Below are positions 1 through 7,151 of a stretch of DNA of 64,000 nucleotides, one piece after another; the first letter of the stretch is position 1, and each line of letters opens with the position of its first letter. This DNA comes from an uncultured Lachnospiraceae bacterium (GTDB taxonomy: Bacteria > Bacillota > Clostridia > Lachnospirales > Lachnospiraceae). The notes beneath the pieces were generated by a model. That model was not told where the DNA came from. It saw only the letters and a list, made by a program, of their open reading frames with translations, and did not search any database. A program made the translations under genes and the position numbers. Location of the stretch: the NCBI GenBank assembly GCA_947630025.1, contig CANRFZ010000002.1, positions 1 through 64,000 on the forward strand. The letters are read 5' to 3'.

Positions 1-63
1 CGAGTCGATGCAGGCGCTATTATATTTGATACCGTTATAATTCACCAGAACGATCGCGATCAT
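1..63 (-). CDS. Glycosyltransferase family 2, N-terminal fragment cut by window edge
   Basis: Only the first 21 codons are inside the window. They read MIAIVLVNYNGIKYNSACID plus one residue, and the I-V-L-V-N-Y-N-G core is the first beta strand of GT-A fold family 2 glycosyltransferases, where the nucleotide sugar base binds. The ATG at 63-61 is preceded by an AAAGGAAAG ribosome binding site; an in-frame GTG lies directly upstream at 66-64. It follows the GT4 gene by 58 bases, so it probably belongs to the same operon. Sugar specificity cannot be judged. Confidence 0.75.
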   Translation of the reverse strand, partial: MIAIVLVNYNGIKYNSACIDS

Positions 64-121
64 CACGGCTCTTTCCTTTCTTTTGACGGCTTCCCACACG
101 CATCTTGGGAACGGCGCCGCG

Positions 122-1237
122 CTAGGCGAGCTCCCTCAATAGCAGCCTCAGATAACGGTCCGTAAGTTTCCCCTGCTCATAAGCGCCGAAATCCATCTCA
201 CCCGCACGGTTTCCCGCGCTTTCCATCACTCTGATCCATTCCTGTGCATCGTACGGATCGTGCACGTAATTGGCCTTATGCTGCGTCACCTCGGGAATAC
301 AGGCGCACTCCGTCGTAACCACAACCGTACCGAACAACATCGCCTCGATCAACGGCATACCGAATCCCTCAAACACACTGGGAAACAAAAAGGCCCTGCT
401 ATATCGGTACAACGTATTCCGCTCGGCATTTTCCACGAATCCTGTCAGCGTAATCTGCCGCTCTAACCCCTTCTCTCTGATCTGCCGTTCCAGACTGTCC
501 CGACTCTCCCCATTGACGCCCGATATCAGCAGGCGGCTGGGAAGCGGCGCTCCCTGTTCCCGGATGAGGCGCATCACTTCGATCAGCGTGCCGAGATTTT
601 TGTGGGGAATCATCTGCGAAACCGTATAATAGTATTCCCGTTCTTCTATTCCGTATCTGTCCGCCAGCGCCGCAAAGGGAACCGTCTCCTCCGGTTTTAC
701 CGTGATGGGGTTATAAATCGTCGTAATGCGTTCCGGACTGATGCGATATCTGTCGCAGATATCTTCCCTCACCCAGTCGGAGATCGCTATAATATGCTTG
801 GAAAAATGCACATCCAGCCACCAGCACAGTCGGGAATACGCGATCTCATGAAACGGATGGTACTGTGGATAATGCGCCGCCTGCAGGTCATGGATCGTAT
901 TCACATAGGTGACGCCGCCGTTGGTCAGCGGCCTGCAGTAAACCGGGCTAAAGCACCGGCGGATGCCGTGTTTTTTCAGAAAACGATTCTCACAAAAAAA
1001 CTGCCACAGGATACGCCCTGCGATATTGGCAGACACGACGTTTGTCTCCAGCAAGGTGAATCTGCCGTCTTCCGCGTAATGAGCAAATGTGTCTTTATTA
1101 TCCTGCGAAACAAGAAGCACGAAATCAAACGGTTCTTCCGTCTTCAGGAAACCGTCCAAAAGGTTTCTGATATAAGATTCCGTTCCTCCTACCCGCTTAG
1201 GCCGCAGCCACAACAGGTCGATCGCTATTTTTTTCAT
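122..1237 (-). CDS. Glycosyltransferase family 4 (GT-B fold)
   Basis: The 371-residue protein has the layout of a retaining GT4 enzyme that adds a sugar to a lipid-linked glycan on the cytoplasmic face. The N-terminal domain starts with a Rossmann strand followed by a glycine-rich GGTESYI loop near residue 17. The C-terminal domain carries FPSVFEGFGMPLIEAM near residue 285, the E-x7-E nucleotide-sugar motif. Length is normal for the family. The gene begins 9 bases after the stop of the acyltransferase reading frame, so the two are co-transcribed. Donor and acceptor are unknown; family assignment is secure. Confidence 0.9.
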   Translation of the reverse strand: MKKIAIDLLWLRPKRVGGTESYIRNLLDGFLKTEEPFDFVLLVSQDNKDTFAHYAEDGRFTLLETNVVSANIAGRILWQFFCENRFLKKHGIRRCFSPVYCRPLTNGGVTYVNTIHDLQAAHYPQYHPFHEIAYSRLCWWLDVHFSKHIIAISDWVREDICDRYRISPERITTIYNPITVKPEETVPFAALADRYGIEEREYYYTVSQMIPHKNLGTLIEVMRLIREQGAPLPSRLLISGVNGESRDSLERQIREKGLERQITLTGFVENAERNTLYRYSRAFLFPSVFEGFGMPLIEAMLFGTVVVTTECACIPEVTQHKANYVHDPYDAQEWIRVMESAGNRAGEMDFGAYEQGKLTDRYLRLLLRELA

Positions 1238-1246
1238 CGCTACGTC

Positions 1247-2240
1247 CTATTTCCCGAATAAAATCTTTTTCCACCAGACGGACAGTTCAAGCAGCCCCGC
1301 AGCGGCGACGCATAAGGCCGCTATGACAACCGCTTCCGCAAATGCCACGCACAAAAGCGCCAGAGGCGACTCGATTCCTTGGAGGCTGATCTGTCTGTCG
1401 CAGAAAAATCCGTGCAGCAGATAGATTTCCATGGAATATCTTCCGAATAGCCGCGCCATTCTGCCGAGAATCCCCCCCCCAGATCAGTGTTCCCCGCTCC
1501 CGCAGTTTCCACAGAACCACGATAGCGCAGAGCGAGAGGCCGATCCGCAGCGCCTGTGTCGTCCACCCGGTATCATAGAACGAAAAGCGGGGAAAAACAA
1601 TCACATAGGCTGCAATCGCTGCCGCAATAACCCATTGGCTCCTGACACATCTGTCAATCTGTTCTCTCTCGGCTATCAAGACCGCCGCAAAATACGGTAT
1701 GGCATAACTCACCATATTGACCAAAAACGGAATCCGCAGCGTCAAAGCCGCCGCAGCCGTTACGCTTTCCAATCCGGCCAGAATAAGCAGCGGCTTCCAC
1801 AGACCGCCCGCACCAATCCGGTCACTGATCTCCCAATAGAGAAGATGCAATACTTTCAGCCCGAACAATACCAGCAGGAACCACAGGCCGTTTCCCTCGT
1901 ATTCCGTCAATGCAGCGAGCAGGCTTCCCGGAGTTATGCTATGGAAAGACACTTTATAGACGGCATAAACAATCGACCAGCTGACATAGGGAAGCAGCAG
2001 CCCTGCCGCTCTTTTCCCCAGCATCCGCCATCTGCCGCCCGCATATTTGTCTCCGCCGGCCTGCTCGACATAAGCGGAAACAAAAAACAACAACGGCATA
2101 TGAAAGGAGTAAATCACATTAAAGATGCCGGCGCCTTCGGAAACGCCTGTCAGCAGATGGCCCATGACCATCGACAGAATGGCGGCCCCTTTCAGCCAAT
2201 CCATATATTCGTCTCTACGCTGCCCCATCTCCGCCTGCAT
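1247..2240 (-). pseudogene. Acyltransferase-3 family O-acyltransferase, frameshifted at a G9 tract (possibly phase-variable)
   Basis: The N-terminal part (start ATG 2240, RBS GGAAG) contains DWLKGAAILSMVMGH near residue 14 and YSFHMPLLFFVSAY near residue 44, typical of membrane acyltransferase-3 proteins that acetylate surface sugars from the cytoplasmic acyl donor, followed by about eight membrane segments. The frame breaks at a run of nine G (coding strand; 1472-1480). The true C-terminus, with SMEIYLLHGFF, continues in another frame to the stop at 1247. Removing one G joins them into 330 residues, a usual length. As sequenced, the protein would end in an unrelated 70-residue tail. It overlaps the DUF2304 gene by 26 bases. 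A sequencing error is the alternative explanation. Confidence 0.85.
1472..1480. repeat. C9/G9 homopolymer tract in the acyltransferase gene
   Basis: Nine consecutive C on the plus strand (nine G on the coding strand), within codons for W-G-G. At nine the acyltransferase frame is broken; at eight it would be open through to the conserved C-terminus. Tracts of this length are prone to slipped-strand mispairing in other bacteria. Confidence 0.9.
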
Positions 2241-2601
2241 TTTTCGGCTTCCTTTCTTCCAATTCCCGTATCCGTTTTTCCAGCAGACTGACTTCCTGAA
2301 TCAGTATCCTGATCTTATACTGCTGCCTCGATACGATCGCGGTAAGCGTCATCAGGATCATCATGATAAACGCAATACAGAGGATATACAATCCGTTCAT
2401 ATTGCTCTCGATGCCGAGGAGCTTCACGAACCACACCAGAAGCTCCGGGAAAAAGACCATAATCCCCATGACCAGCCCTGCCGCGAGCCAGACAAGCGTA
2501 TATTTGAGCTCCAGCGTCTTCCGCTTCAGATAATACAAAATAATGATAAAATAGCAGACCACCGCGATCGAAAGCGTGATCTGCAGGGTATGTGGTATCA
2601 T
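2215..2601 (-). CDS. DUF2304 family small membrane protein
   Basis: A 128-residue protein with three hydrophobic segments (about residues 5-24, 34-58, 70-92) and a charged, coiled-coil-like C-terminus rich in E, R and K. Size, topology and position directly after a DPM1-like GT2 match DUF2304, a family that habitually accompanies polyprenyl-phosphate sugar transferases and is thought to help anchor or assist them; the biochemical role is not established. Its ATG overlaps the GT2 stop by 4 bases, implying translational coupling, and its 3' end overlaps the acyltransferase start. Confidence 0.85.
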   Translation of the reverse strand: MIPHTLQITLSIAVVCYFIIILYYLKRKTLELKYTLVWLAAGLVMGIMVFFPELLVWFVKLLGIESNMNGLYILCIAFIMMILMTLTAIVSRQQYKIRILIQEVSLLEKRIRELEERKPKNAGGDGAA

Positions 2602-3317
2602 TTCTGCCTCCTCACTCCGAAGCTGAGCCGCCGAATCAGCATGGCCAGCGTTACCTTGACCATATAATAAACAGAGCGCTTTAACGTGATGGAGCTTGTC
2701 CCATTTTCCCGCTCCCTCATGACCACCGGATATTCCTTGATCCTGCCGCCGTGCACCGCCGCAATCACCATCGCCTCCGGTTCAGGGTAGTCGCTTGGGT
2801 AATCCTGCGCAAAGATCCGGATAAAACGCCGGTTGACGAGACGGTAGCCGCTGGTGATGTCCCGCACCCTGACGCCGGTGAGCAGCCAGCCCAGAACGCT
2901 CAGAAACTGTATGCCGATCCTGCGCAGCCCCGAAGACTGAAAACCCTCTCTGTCCACGAAGCGCGAACCGATCACGCAGTCAGCCTGCTCCTCCTGCATA
3001 TAACGGATCATCTTTTCCAGAAACGCAACGTCGTGCTGCCCGTCCCCATCGATCTGCACCGCTATGTCATAATCATTCTCAAAAGCGTAGCGGTATCCCG
3101 TCTGCACGGCGCCGCCGATTCCCATATTGATCGGCAGGTGCAGCACTTGATAATGCTTCTTTGCACAGATCTGCCCGGTGGCGTCCGTAGAGCCGTCGTT
3201 GACGATGACATAATCGTACTGCGGATAATGGGTTATTAAGTTATCGATTACTTTCTCAATATTCTCCGCCTCATTGTAAGCGGGAATAATGATGAGACAT
3301 TTTATCTGATTTTCCAT
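2598..3317 (-). CDS. DPM1-like GT2 polyprenyl-phosphate glycosyltransferase
   Basis: The 239-residue protein begins with IIIPAYNEAENIEKVI and carries DGSTDATG and the DxD motif in QIDGDGQHD near residue 90, all features of inverting GT2 enzymes. The subgroup resembles dolichol/undecaprenyl-phosphate mannosyl- or glucosyltransferases, which load a sugar onto a polyprenyl phosphate for use by GT-C enzymes outside the membrane. There is no C-terminal membrane domain; the coupled DUF2304 gene may supply it. This is the first gene after a promoter and a structured leader (3359-3502). Several GT-C-like membrane proteins in the window could use its product; that link is inference. Confidence 0.88.
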   Translation of the reverse strand: MENQIKCLIIIPAYNEAENIEKVIDNLITHYPQYDYVIVNDGSTDATGQICAKKHYQVLHLPINMGIGGAVQTGYRYAFENDYDIAVQIDGDGQHDVAFLEKMIRYMQEEQADCVIGSRFVDREGFQSSGLRRIGIQFLSVLGWLLTGVRVRDITSGYRLVNRRFIRIFAQDYPSDYPEPEAMVIAAVHGGRIKEYPVVMRERENGTSSITLKRSVYYMVKVTLAMLIRRLSFGVRRQK

Positions 3318-3358
3318 CTCTTATCCACTTCCGGCTTGCGCCAGTAACGTCAGTTCTG

Positions 3359-3502
3359 ATAAGCCGTGCCGCCCTCGTGAATCAAAGATTCACAGAGATA
3401 CGCAGTATCTCATGGTCATGGGCTCGCGCCCTATGAATCTGTCGTCCGACAAAATTGCCTGCAAGCAGTCATTTTGTCATCCGTCAGATTCGCACGGCTT
3501 AT
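3359..3502 (-). ncRNA. Structured leader element A (candidate cis-acting RNA, unknown class)
   Basis: A 144-base element between the GT-C-like gene and the DPM1-like GT2. Its ends form a perfect 11-bp stem (3359-3369 with 3492-3502). Inside are 3435-3441/3485-3491 (7 bp), 3448-3455/3471-3478 (8 bp) capped by 3459-3462/3465-3468, a GGGC/GCCC helix (3420-3423/3428-3431), and hairpins 3395-3401/3405-3411 and 3377-3383/3387-3393. The second copy at 58271-58397 has the same closing stem and order of helices with compensatory changes. It starts about 14 bases after an extended -10 box, so it would be the 5' part of the transcript. I do not recognise it as a known riboswitch class. Confidence 0.7.
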
Positions 3503-3515
3503 TGCTTTCATGAAT

Positions 3516-3524
3516 AGTATATCA
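3516..3524 (-). promoter_or_regulatory. Extended -10 promoter upstream of leader A
   Basis: The minus strand reads TGATATACT, an extended -10 (TGn plus TATACT, 5 of 6 consensus). No good -35 is visible, as is common for extended -10 promoters. The predicted start near 3509 falls a few bases before leader A, and the segment from there to the leader (TTCATGAAAGCA) is nearly the same as at leader B. Confidence 0.55.
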
Positions 3525-3557
3525 CATCTCTGATGTCAGTAATGTAAATCATTCCGG

Positions 3558-3578
3558 GAGAATCCCGTAGGGATTCTC
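3558..3578. repeat. Perfect 9-bp hairpin
   Basis: GAGAATCCC and GGGATTCTC separated by three bases. It lies between the GT-C-like gene stop and the promoter of leader A and is not followed by a T run on the minus strand, so it is not a classical terminator. Confidence 0.7.
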
Positions 3579-3579
3579 T

Positions 3580-3606
3580 AGAGTTAATTGCGAAGCAATT
3601 TACTCT
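3580..3606. repeat. 12-bp hairpin shared with 6161-6187
   Basis: A stem of 12 pairs with one mismatch around a GAA loop. The sequence differs from the reverse complement of 6161-6187 at a few positions that change in both arms, so pairing is kept. It directly follows the stop of the GT-C-like gene. The preceding 3318-3633 interval holds only this, the neighbouring hairpin, the promoter and leader A; I see no gene in it. Confidence 0.65.
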
Positions 3607-3633
3607 TATTGTACCACATTTTCACCGCAATTA

Positions 3634-4983
3634 CTACGCCCGTTTCCCGCTTCGGCCCGGCCCATACAGCCGCGCCAGCTCCCGGAGCACCAGATACGCC
3701 CCGCAGTAGAAAATTCCCATGGCGTACACGACATAACGCTGCAGTCCCACGAACAGGAGATTTACGCTGGTGACCATAATCAGGATAAACCCTGTCACCG
3801 TCAGCATAAACACAGCTGCGGGGCATCCCCGCTCCTTTTTCAGGCATAAGACGCTGCCCGCTATGGCATACAGATAAATCAGCGCCGTTATGATATGGCA
3901 CAACAGATAGATCGGTTCTATCTGCCAGAACACTGCCGCGATAAAACCGGATACCATCAGGCGGAAAGTGTGATACAGATATCTCCCGAAATGATGGAAC
4001 AGAAGCGTATATCCCATCTCGCGCATGGCGTCGCCGCGCCTCAACGTCGCCTCCGGGTACACCGTGATATACTGGGTAAGCGCATCAAGGACGACCATCG
4101 GAAGGCGGTCACAGACCAGATCCTTCCACATATACAGATCCTTCCTCGCGTGAATATACAAATAATGCTGCTCGTCTGCCGCGGCGTAGGCCATATCGAA
4201 CGCCTCCTGCATTTCCGCGGTTTGGAATAAATCCCGGTCTTCGGGCTCCGCCTCGTAGAATCCCCGTATCACCACGACGGAAGAAAGCTGCGCAATCTGC
4301 AGCTTGCCGGTCCGCAGCCCCGCAAAGAACAAGGTGCCGACAGCGGCTGCCGCGCACACCAGCCCCAAGGCCGCCTTCACCGCCGTCTTTCGGTCGGGCA
4401 TCCTTCGAAGCAGCACATAGAGAAAAGCGGCGAAGCTGCTGAGCAGCAGCATAAACATCTGGCTCCTGACCAGAAGCAGGACAATCGCCATCCCATACAT
4501 ACACAGTCCCCAGCGGCCTTTCCGATCCATCACATAATTGATGAGAAACAGGAAGTAAAGATAGAACAGAGCGTAGGACAGGCCCTCCGTCATAATCATA
4601 TGCGTGATGCCCGCCTTCGGCAGCTCGATCGAAAAGGGCAGCATACACGCCGCATACAACAGGATCACTTCCCACAATTTCAGCGAAAACCGCTTTTTTA
4701 ACGCCAGCACAAACACCATGGTGCACACCACAGCCAGACAGGACTGTACCACCACCACGCCGTCCAGATAATGCTCCGCCCCTATCACCAGTTTCATCAG
4801 CCGCAGGAAAGCCGGATAGACGGGCATAACTCCTTCGTATCCGTTATAATCCAGATAAATGGGGGAATCGTCTTCCAGACTGATCCACTGTCCGCTGGCG
4901 CAGAAATAAAAGAGAATCCCCATCACGGCGAGCACCGCATATTCATACGGCGGACGTTTTTTACCTGTTACGCTGCTTCTCAT
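3634..4983 (-). CDS. Polytopic membrane protein, GT-C-like, unassigned family
   Basis: About 449 residues with roughly ten hydrophobic segments and a long polar loop between residues 220 and 315. I cannot name the family. It is a paralogue of the protein at 53767-55122: both have an early acidic D-S motif followed by a PxYP/PLYP-F element, a loop with T/S-E near a membrane segment, L-x-R-x-QM, and a C-terminal QRYVVYAMGIFYC / SRYMIYGFSIFYM block. An acidic pair in the first external loop and the topology suggest a GT-C type transferase using a polyprenyl-phosphate sugar, by inference. I chose ATG 4983 (RBS GGAGAG); a start at 5031 is possible but extends further into the upstream gene. Confidence 0.65.
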   Translation of the reverse strand: MRSSVTGKKRPPYEYAVLAVMGILFYFCASGQWISLEDDSPIYLDYNGYEGVMPVYPAFLRLMKLVIGAEHYLDGVVVVQSCLAVVCTMVFVLALKKRFSLKLWEVILLYAACMLPFSIELPKAGITHMIMTEGLSYALFYLYFLFLINYVMDRKGRWGLCMYGMAIVLLLVRSQMFMLLLSSFAAFLYVLLRRMPDRKTAVKAALGLVCAAAAVGTLFFAGLRTGKLQIAQLSSVVVIRGFYEAEPEDRDLFQTAEMQEAFDMAYAAADEQHYLYIHARKDLYMWKDLVCDRLPMVVLDALTQYITVYPEATLRRGDAMREMGYTLLFHHFGRYLYHTFRLMVSGFIAAVFWQIEPIYLLCHIITALIYLYAIAGSVLCLKKERGCPAAVFMLTVTGFILIMVTSVNLLFVGLQRYVVYAMGIFYCGAYLVLRELARLYGPGRSGKRA

Positions 4984-6121
4984 TCCCCTGTCTCTCCAAT
5001 ATCTTCTCAACCTGTTCATAATAATTGTCAAACTGAAAATGCTGCTGCACGTGCCGATACCCCGCGGCGCCCATCTTCACCACGGTATCTCTGCTGCTCA
5101 CGATCAGTTCCAGCTTCTTTTTCAGATCTTCCTTATCGTTGTCCTCAAACACGTACCCCGTCTTCCCATAGTCAATATAACTGGCCGTTCCGTTGTCGCT
5201 GCCGCTGATCGCCGGCACAGAGAAAGCCATGGCCTCAATCAGCGTGATGGACGCGGGCTCGCCGGTACTTGGGAGCACATAGACATCCGCCCTGCGGTAC
5301 TGCTCGTACACCTGCGCCCGGTTCAGGTTCACCAGAAACGTCACCCTGTCCTCCAGATGATGCGCCTTTACATAAGACACCACCCCGCGGTAATATTCTT
5401 CATGAAAATGGTTAGAGATCTCTCCCGCGATCGTAAGGTGCAGATCATACTTGGGGAGCAGCTCCTCCACCGCCTCTATCATCATCTGATGATTCTTGCG
5501 CTCCTGATATTTGCCGATGCAGAATATGTTGATTCTGCCACCTTCAAAATAAGTCTTCTGCTCCGGGGCAAGCTGCGGTTCCATCAAAAACGGCGCCCAA
5601 TAAGCGTTCTCGTCCCTGACCAGTCCGGTAAAATCGATGCCTACCAGATTCGTAGGCGTGATCCGGTACTTGGGCGTCAGCTTCCACACGACTTTGTGCG
5701 CCAGATCCATCTTCTTGGGTTTATCCCACACGGGACTCAGGTTGTAGATAATCGTCGGTATCTTGTAATGTCTGCAGATGGCGTTCATGCAGATCGTATA
5801 GACAGACCGCTCCCGTATGATCGCCAGATCCGGGTGGAACTCCCTGATATACCGCGCCAGCTTTCCGATAGGCGGCACTCCCAGTTTCAGCTTCATGTCG
5901 ATGGCCACCGGATCTTTGCGCCGCAGCAGATGGACGTAGAGATAGTCAAATGCCCGGAAAAGTGCGGCGTACCCCACAACGATGGGCTGCACATAGGTGT
6001 GGTCTTCTATTTTTCCCTCATACTGGCTTAAGAATCGAATCTCATGGCCGCGCTCGATCCAGCCCTTCATAATCGTTGTCTGGTTGGTATGATACCGGTG
6101 TGACATATAAATGACTCTCAT
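4961..6121 (-). CDS. Glycosyltransferase family 4
   Basis: A 386-residue GT-B enzyme. The C-terminal half has CIGKYQERKNHQMMIEA near residue 200 and VLPSTGEPASITLIEAMA near residue 300, with glutamates of the E-x7-E nucleotide-sugar motif. The N-terminal acceptor domain begins MRVIYMSHRYHTNQ. I chose ATG 6121 because GAGG sits seven bases upstream; an in-frame ATG at 6133 is the alternative, and codons further upstream run through the hairpin array and are unlikely to be translated. It overlaps the next membrane protein by 23 bases. Donor unknown. Confidence 0.87.
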   Translation of the reverse strand: MRVIYMSHRYHTNQTTIMKGWIERGHEIRFLSQYEGKIEDHTYVQPIVVGYAALFRAFDYLYVHLLRRKDPVAIDMKLKLGVPPIGKLARYIREFHPDLAIIRERSVYTICMNAICRHYKIPTIIYNLSPVWDKPKKMDLAHKVVWKLTPKYRITPTNLVGIDFTGLVRDENAYWAPFLMEPQLAPEQKTYFEGGRINIFCIGKYQERKNHQMMIEAVEELLPKYDLHLTIAGEISNHFHEEYYRGVVSYVKAHHLEDRVTFLVNLNRAQVYEQYRRADVYVLPSTGEPASITLIEAMAFSVPAISGSDNGTASYIDYGKTGYVFEDNDKEDLKKKLELIVSSRDTVVKMGAAGYRHVQQHFQFDNYYEQVEKILERQGNEKQRNR

Positions 6122-6160
6122 GATAATCCTCATTTCGGAGCGTTCTCGCGACAGGGGCAA

Positions 6161-6187
6161 AAAGTAAATTCCTTCGGAATTAACTTT
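6161..6187. repeat. 12-bp hairpin, first of an intergenic hairpin array
   Basis: Arms 6161-6172 and 6176-6187 with a TTC loop and one mismatch. It is the same element as 3580-3606 in the opposite orientation. On the minus strand it is followed by five T, so it might act as a weak AU-rich terminator or attenuator before the GT4 gene. Confidence 0.65.
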
Positions 6188-6195
6188 ACCATCAG

Positions 6196-6226
6196 GGGAA
6201 TTTGTGACACTCCGGCACAAATTCCC
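6196..6226. repeat. 11-bp perfect hairpin in array
   Basis: GGGAATTTGTG pairs perfectly with CACAAATTCCC around a nine-base loop. It lies in the 154-base gap between the GT-D gene and the GT4 gene. Confidence 0.7.
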
Positions 6227-6245
6227 AAACGAACAAGGTTCGTTT
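6227..6245. repeat. 8-bp hairpin in array
   Basis: AAACGAAC and GTTCGTTT around a three-base loop, abutting the preceding hairpin with no spacer. Confidence 0.65.
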
Positions 6246-6253
6246 TGTGAAAC

Positions 6254-6273
6254 AATAAGCTATCGAGCTTATT
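6254..6273. repeat. 8-bp hairpin next to stop codon of the GT-D gene
   Basis: AATAAGCT and AGCTTATT around a four-base loop, two bases beyond the TAA of the GT-D gene. On the plus strand it is followed by six T, but nothing reads that way here. Confidence 0.6.
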
Positions 6274-6275
6274 TT

Positions 6276-7151
6276 TTACACTAATACCCTTTTTTTAATC
6301 TGGGACAGATACGCCCCATAGCCGCACTCCCGATTGGCGGCTTCGCCTGTTACGCCGTGTTTCGGGATTTTCTCCTTGCCCTTCGCCCCGGACAGATACC
6401 ACTCGTATTCCATGTCCAGATTGCCGATGTCGAGCGCCCTGTACCCCTCCAGAAACAACCGCTCCGTCAGCGGTTTGGCCGCGGCGCCCAGAGAGATCAG
6501 GAATAGCCTGTCCTTGGGATATTCCCGGCAGCACGCCGCTATTTCGTCCAGTCTGGCATAGGCGTTGCTGGACGGGCCGATGATGCGCTCCACCGACCGG
6601 GCGGTATCTAACAGATCGTTTCCCACGCCGTTATGGGTTCTCTCCCCCTCCACGACGACCACATCCTTGTCCTGCCAGATCCGGCGGATGCCTTCCGCCC
6701 ACCGGCCGCATATGCTTTTGTCGGCATAGGCATAATAAAATCTGGAAACGGACGTATTATAATATACTTTGTTCCGGTCGCAGCACCGTTCATACACCCG
6801 GCGGCTGAACAACAGATGATCGCGCCAGAACAGGCGGCTCTCCTTCCGGTAGACGGACAGATTGCCGAAAATATCCGGCACCGTCACGATCATGCCGTCA
6901 TACTGATAACCCAGAATGCGCCTCAGATCCTCCATAAGTGCGGGATCGGTCTGCTGCAGCTTCAGGCTTCTCCCGCGGATCATCGTGATCTCGCCGTCGC
7001 CGAATCTGACCATGCTCTTGCCCGTGCGGATCAGCTCGTCTATCGTCTCGTCCACGGAATGTACGCGGATATGGCCTTTTCTGATTCCGGCCCGGTACAG
7101 GCCGTAATCCGCCAGCGCGAGTATGTCCTTTACCTGTCTCTTGATATTCAT
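6276..7151 (-). CDS. GT-D fold glycosyltransferase (DUF1792, SP_1767 family)
   Basis: The 291-residue protein matches the DUF1792/GT-D family, described from streptococcal Fap1 glycosylation as a glucosyltransferase with a fold distinct from GT-A and GT-B. It has the characteristic RFGDGE motif at residues 49-54, where the acidic pair binds metal and nucleotide sugar, then FGNLSVYR, and VVEGERTHNGVGNDLL near residue 170. Length is normal. Its ATG overlaps the stop of the upstream ABC exporter by 4 bases, suggesting both act on the same glycan. The downstream gap holds four tandem hairpins. Confidence 0.88.
   Translation of the reverse strand: MNIKRQVKDILALADYGLYRAGIRKGHIRVHSVDETIDELIRTGKSMVRFGDGEITMIRGRSLKLQQTDPALMEDLRRILGYQYDGMIVTVPDIFGNLSVYRKESRLFWRDHLLFSRRVYERCCDRNKVYYNTSVSRFYYAYADKSICGRWAEGIRRIWQDKDVVVVEGERTHNGVGNDLLDTARSVERIIGPSSNAYARLDEIAACCREYPKDRLFLISLGAAAKPLTERLFLEGYRALDIGNLDMEYEWYLSGAKGKEKIPKHGVTGEAANRECGYGAYLSQIKKRVLV

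Noticed and set aside
1247..1459. A separate 70-residue gene after the acyltransferase
   Set aside because: Its sequence is the missing C-terminus of the acyltransferase, joined by a one-base change in the G9 run.
1431..2291. Long open frames on the plus strand, here and at 20643-21386, 42495-43514, 50928-52451 and 61266-62258
   Set aside because: They are antisense to well-supported genes, lack ribosome binding sites and domain motifs, and are rich in Arg, His, Gln and Pro as expected for the complement of GC-rich coding DNA.
3359..3502. Known riboswitch or transposable element as the identity of leader A
   Set aside because: I compared by memory with c-di-GMP, SAM, guanidine, THF and similar consensus elements and saw no match; there are no target-site duplications or transposase remnants around either copy. 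A search is needed to be sure.
6254..6280. Plus-strand rho-independent terminator
   Set aside because: A hairpin followed by six T exists on the plus strand, but there is no plus-strand gene to terminate and it is part of a hairpin array.
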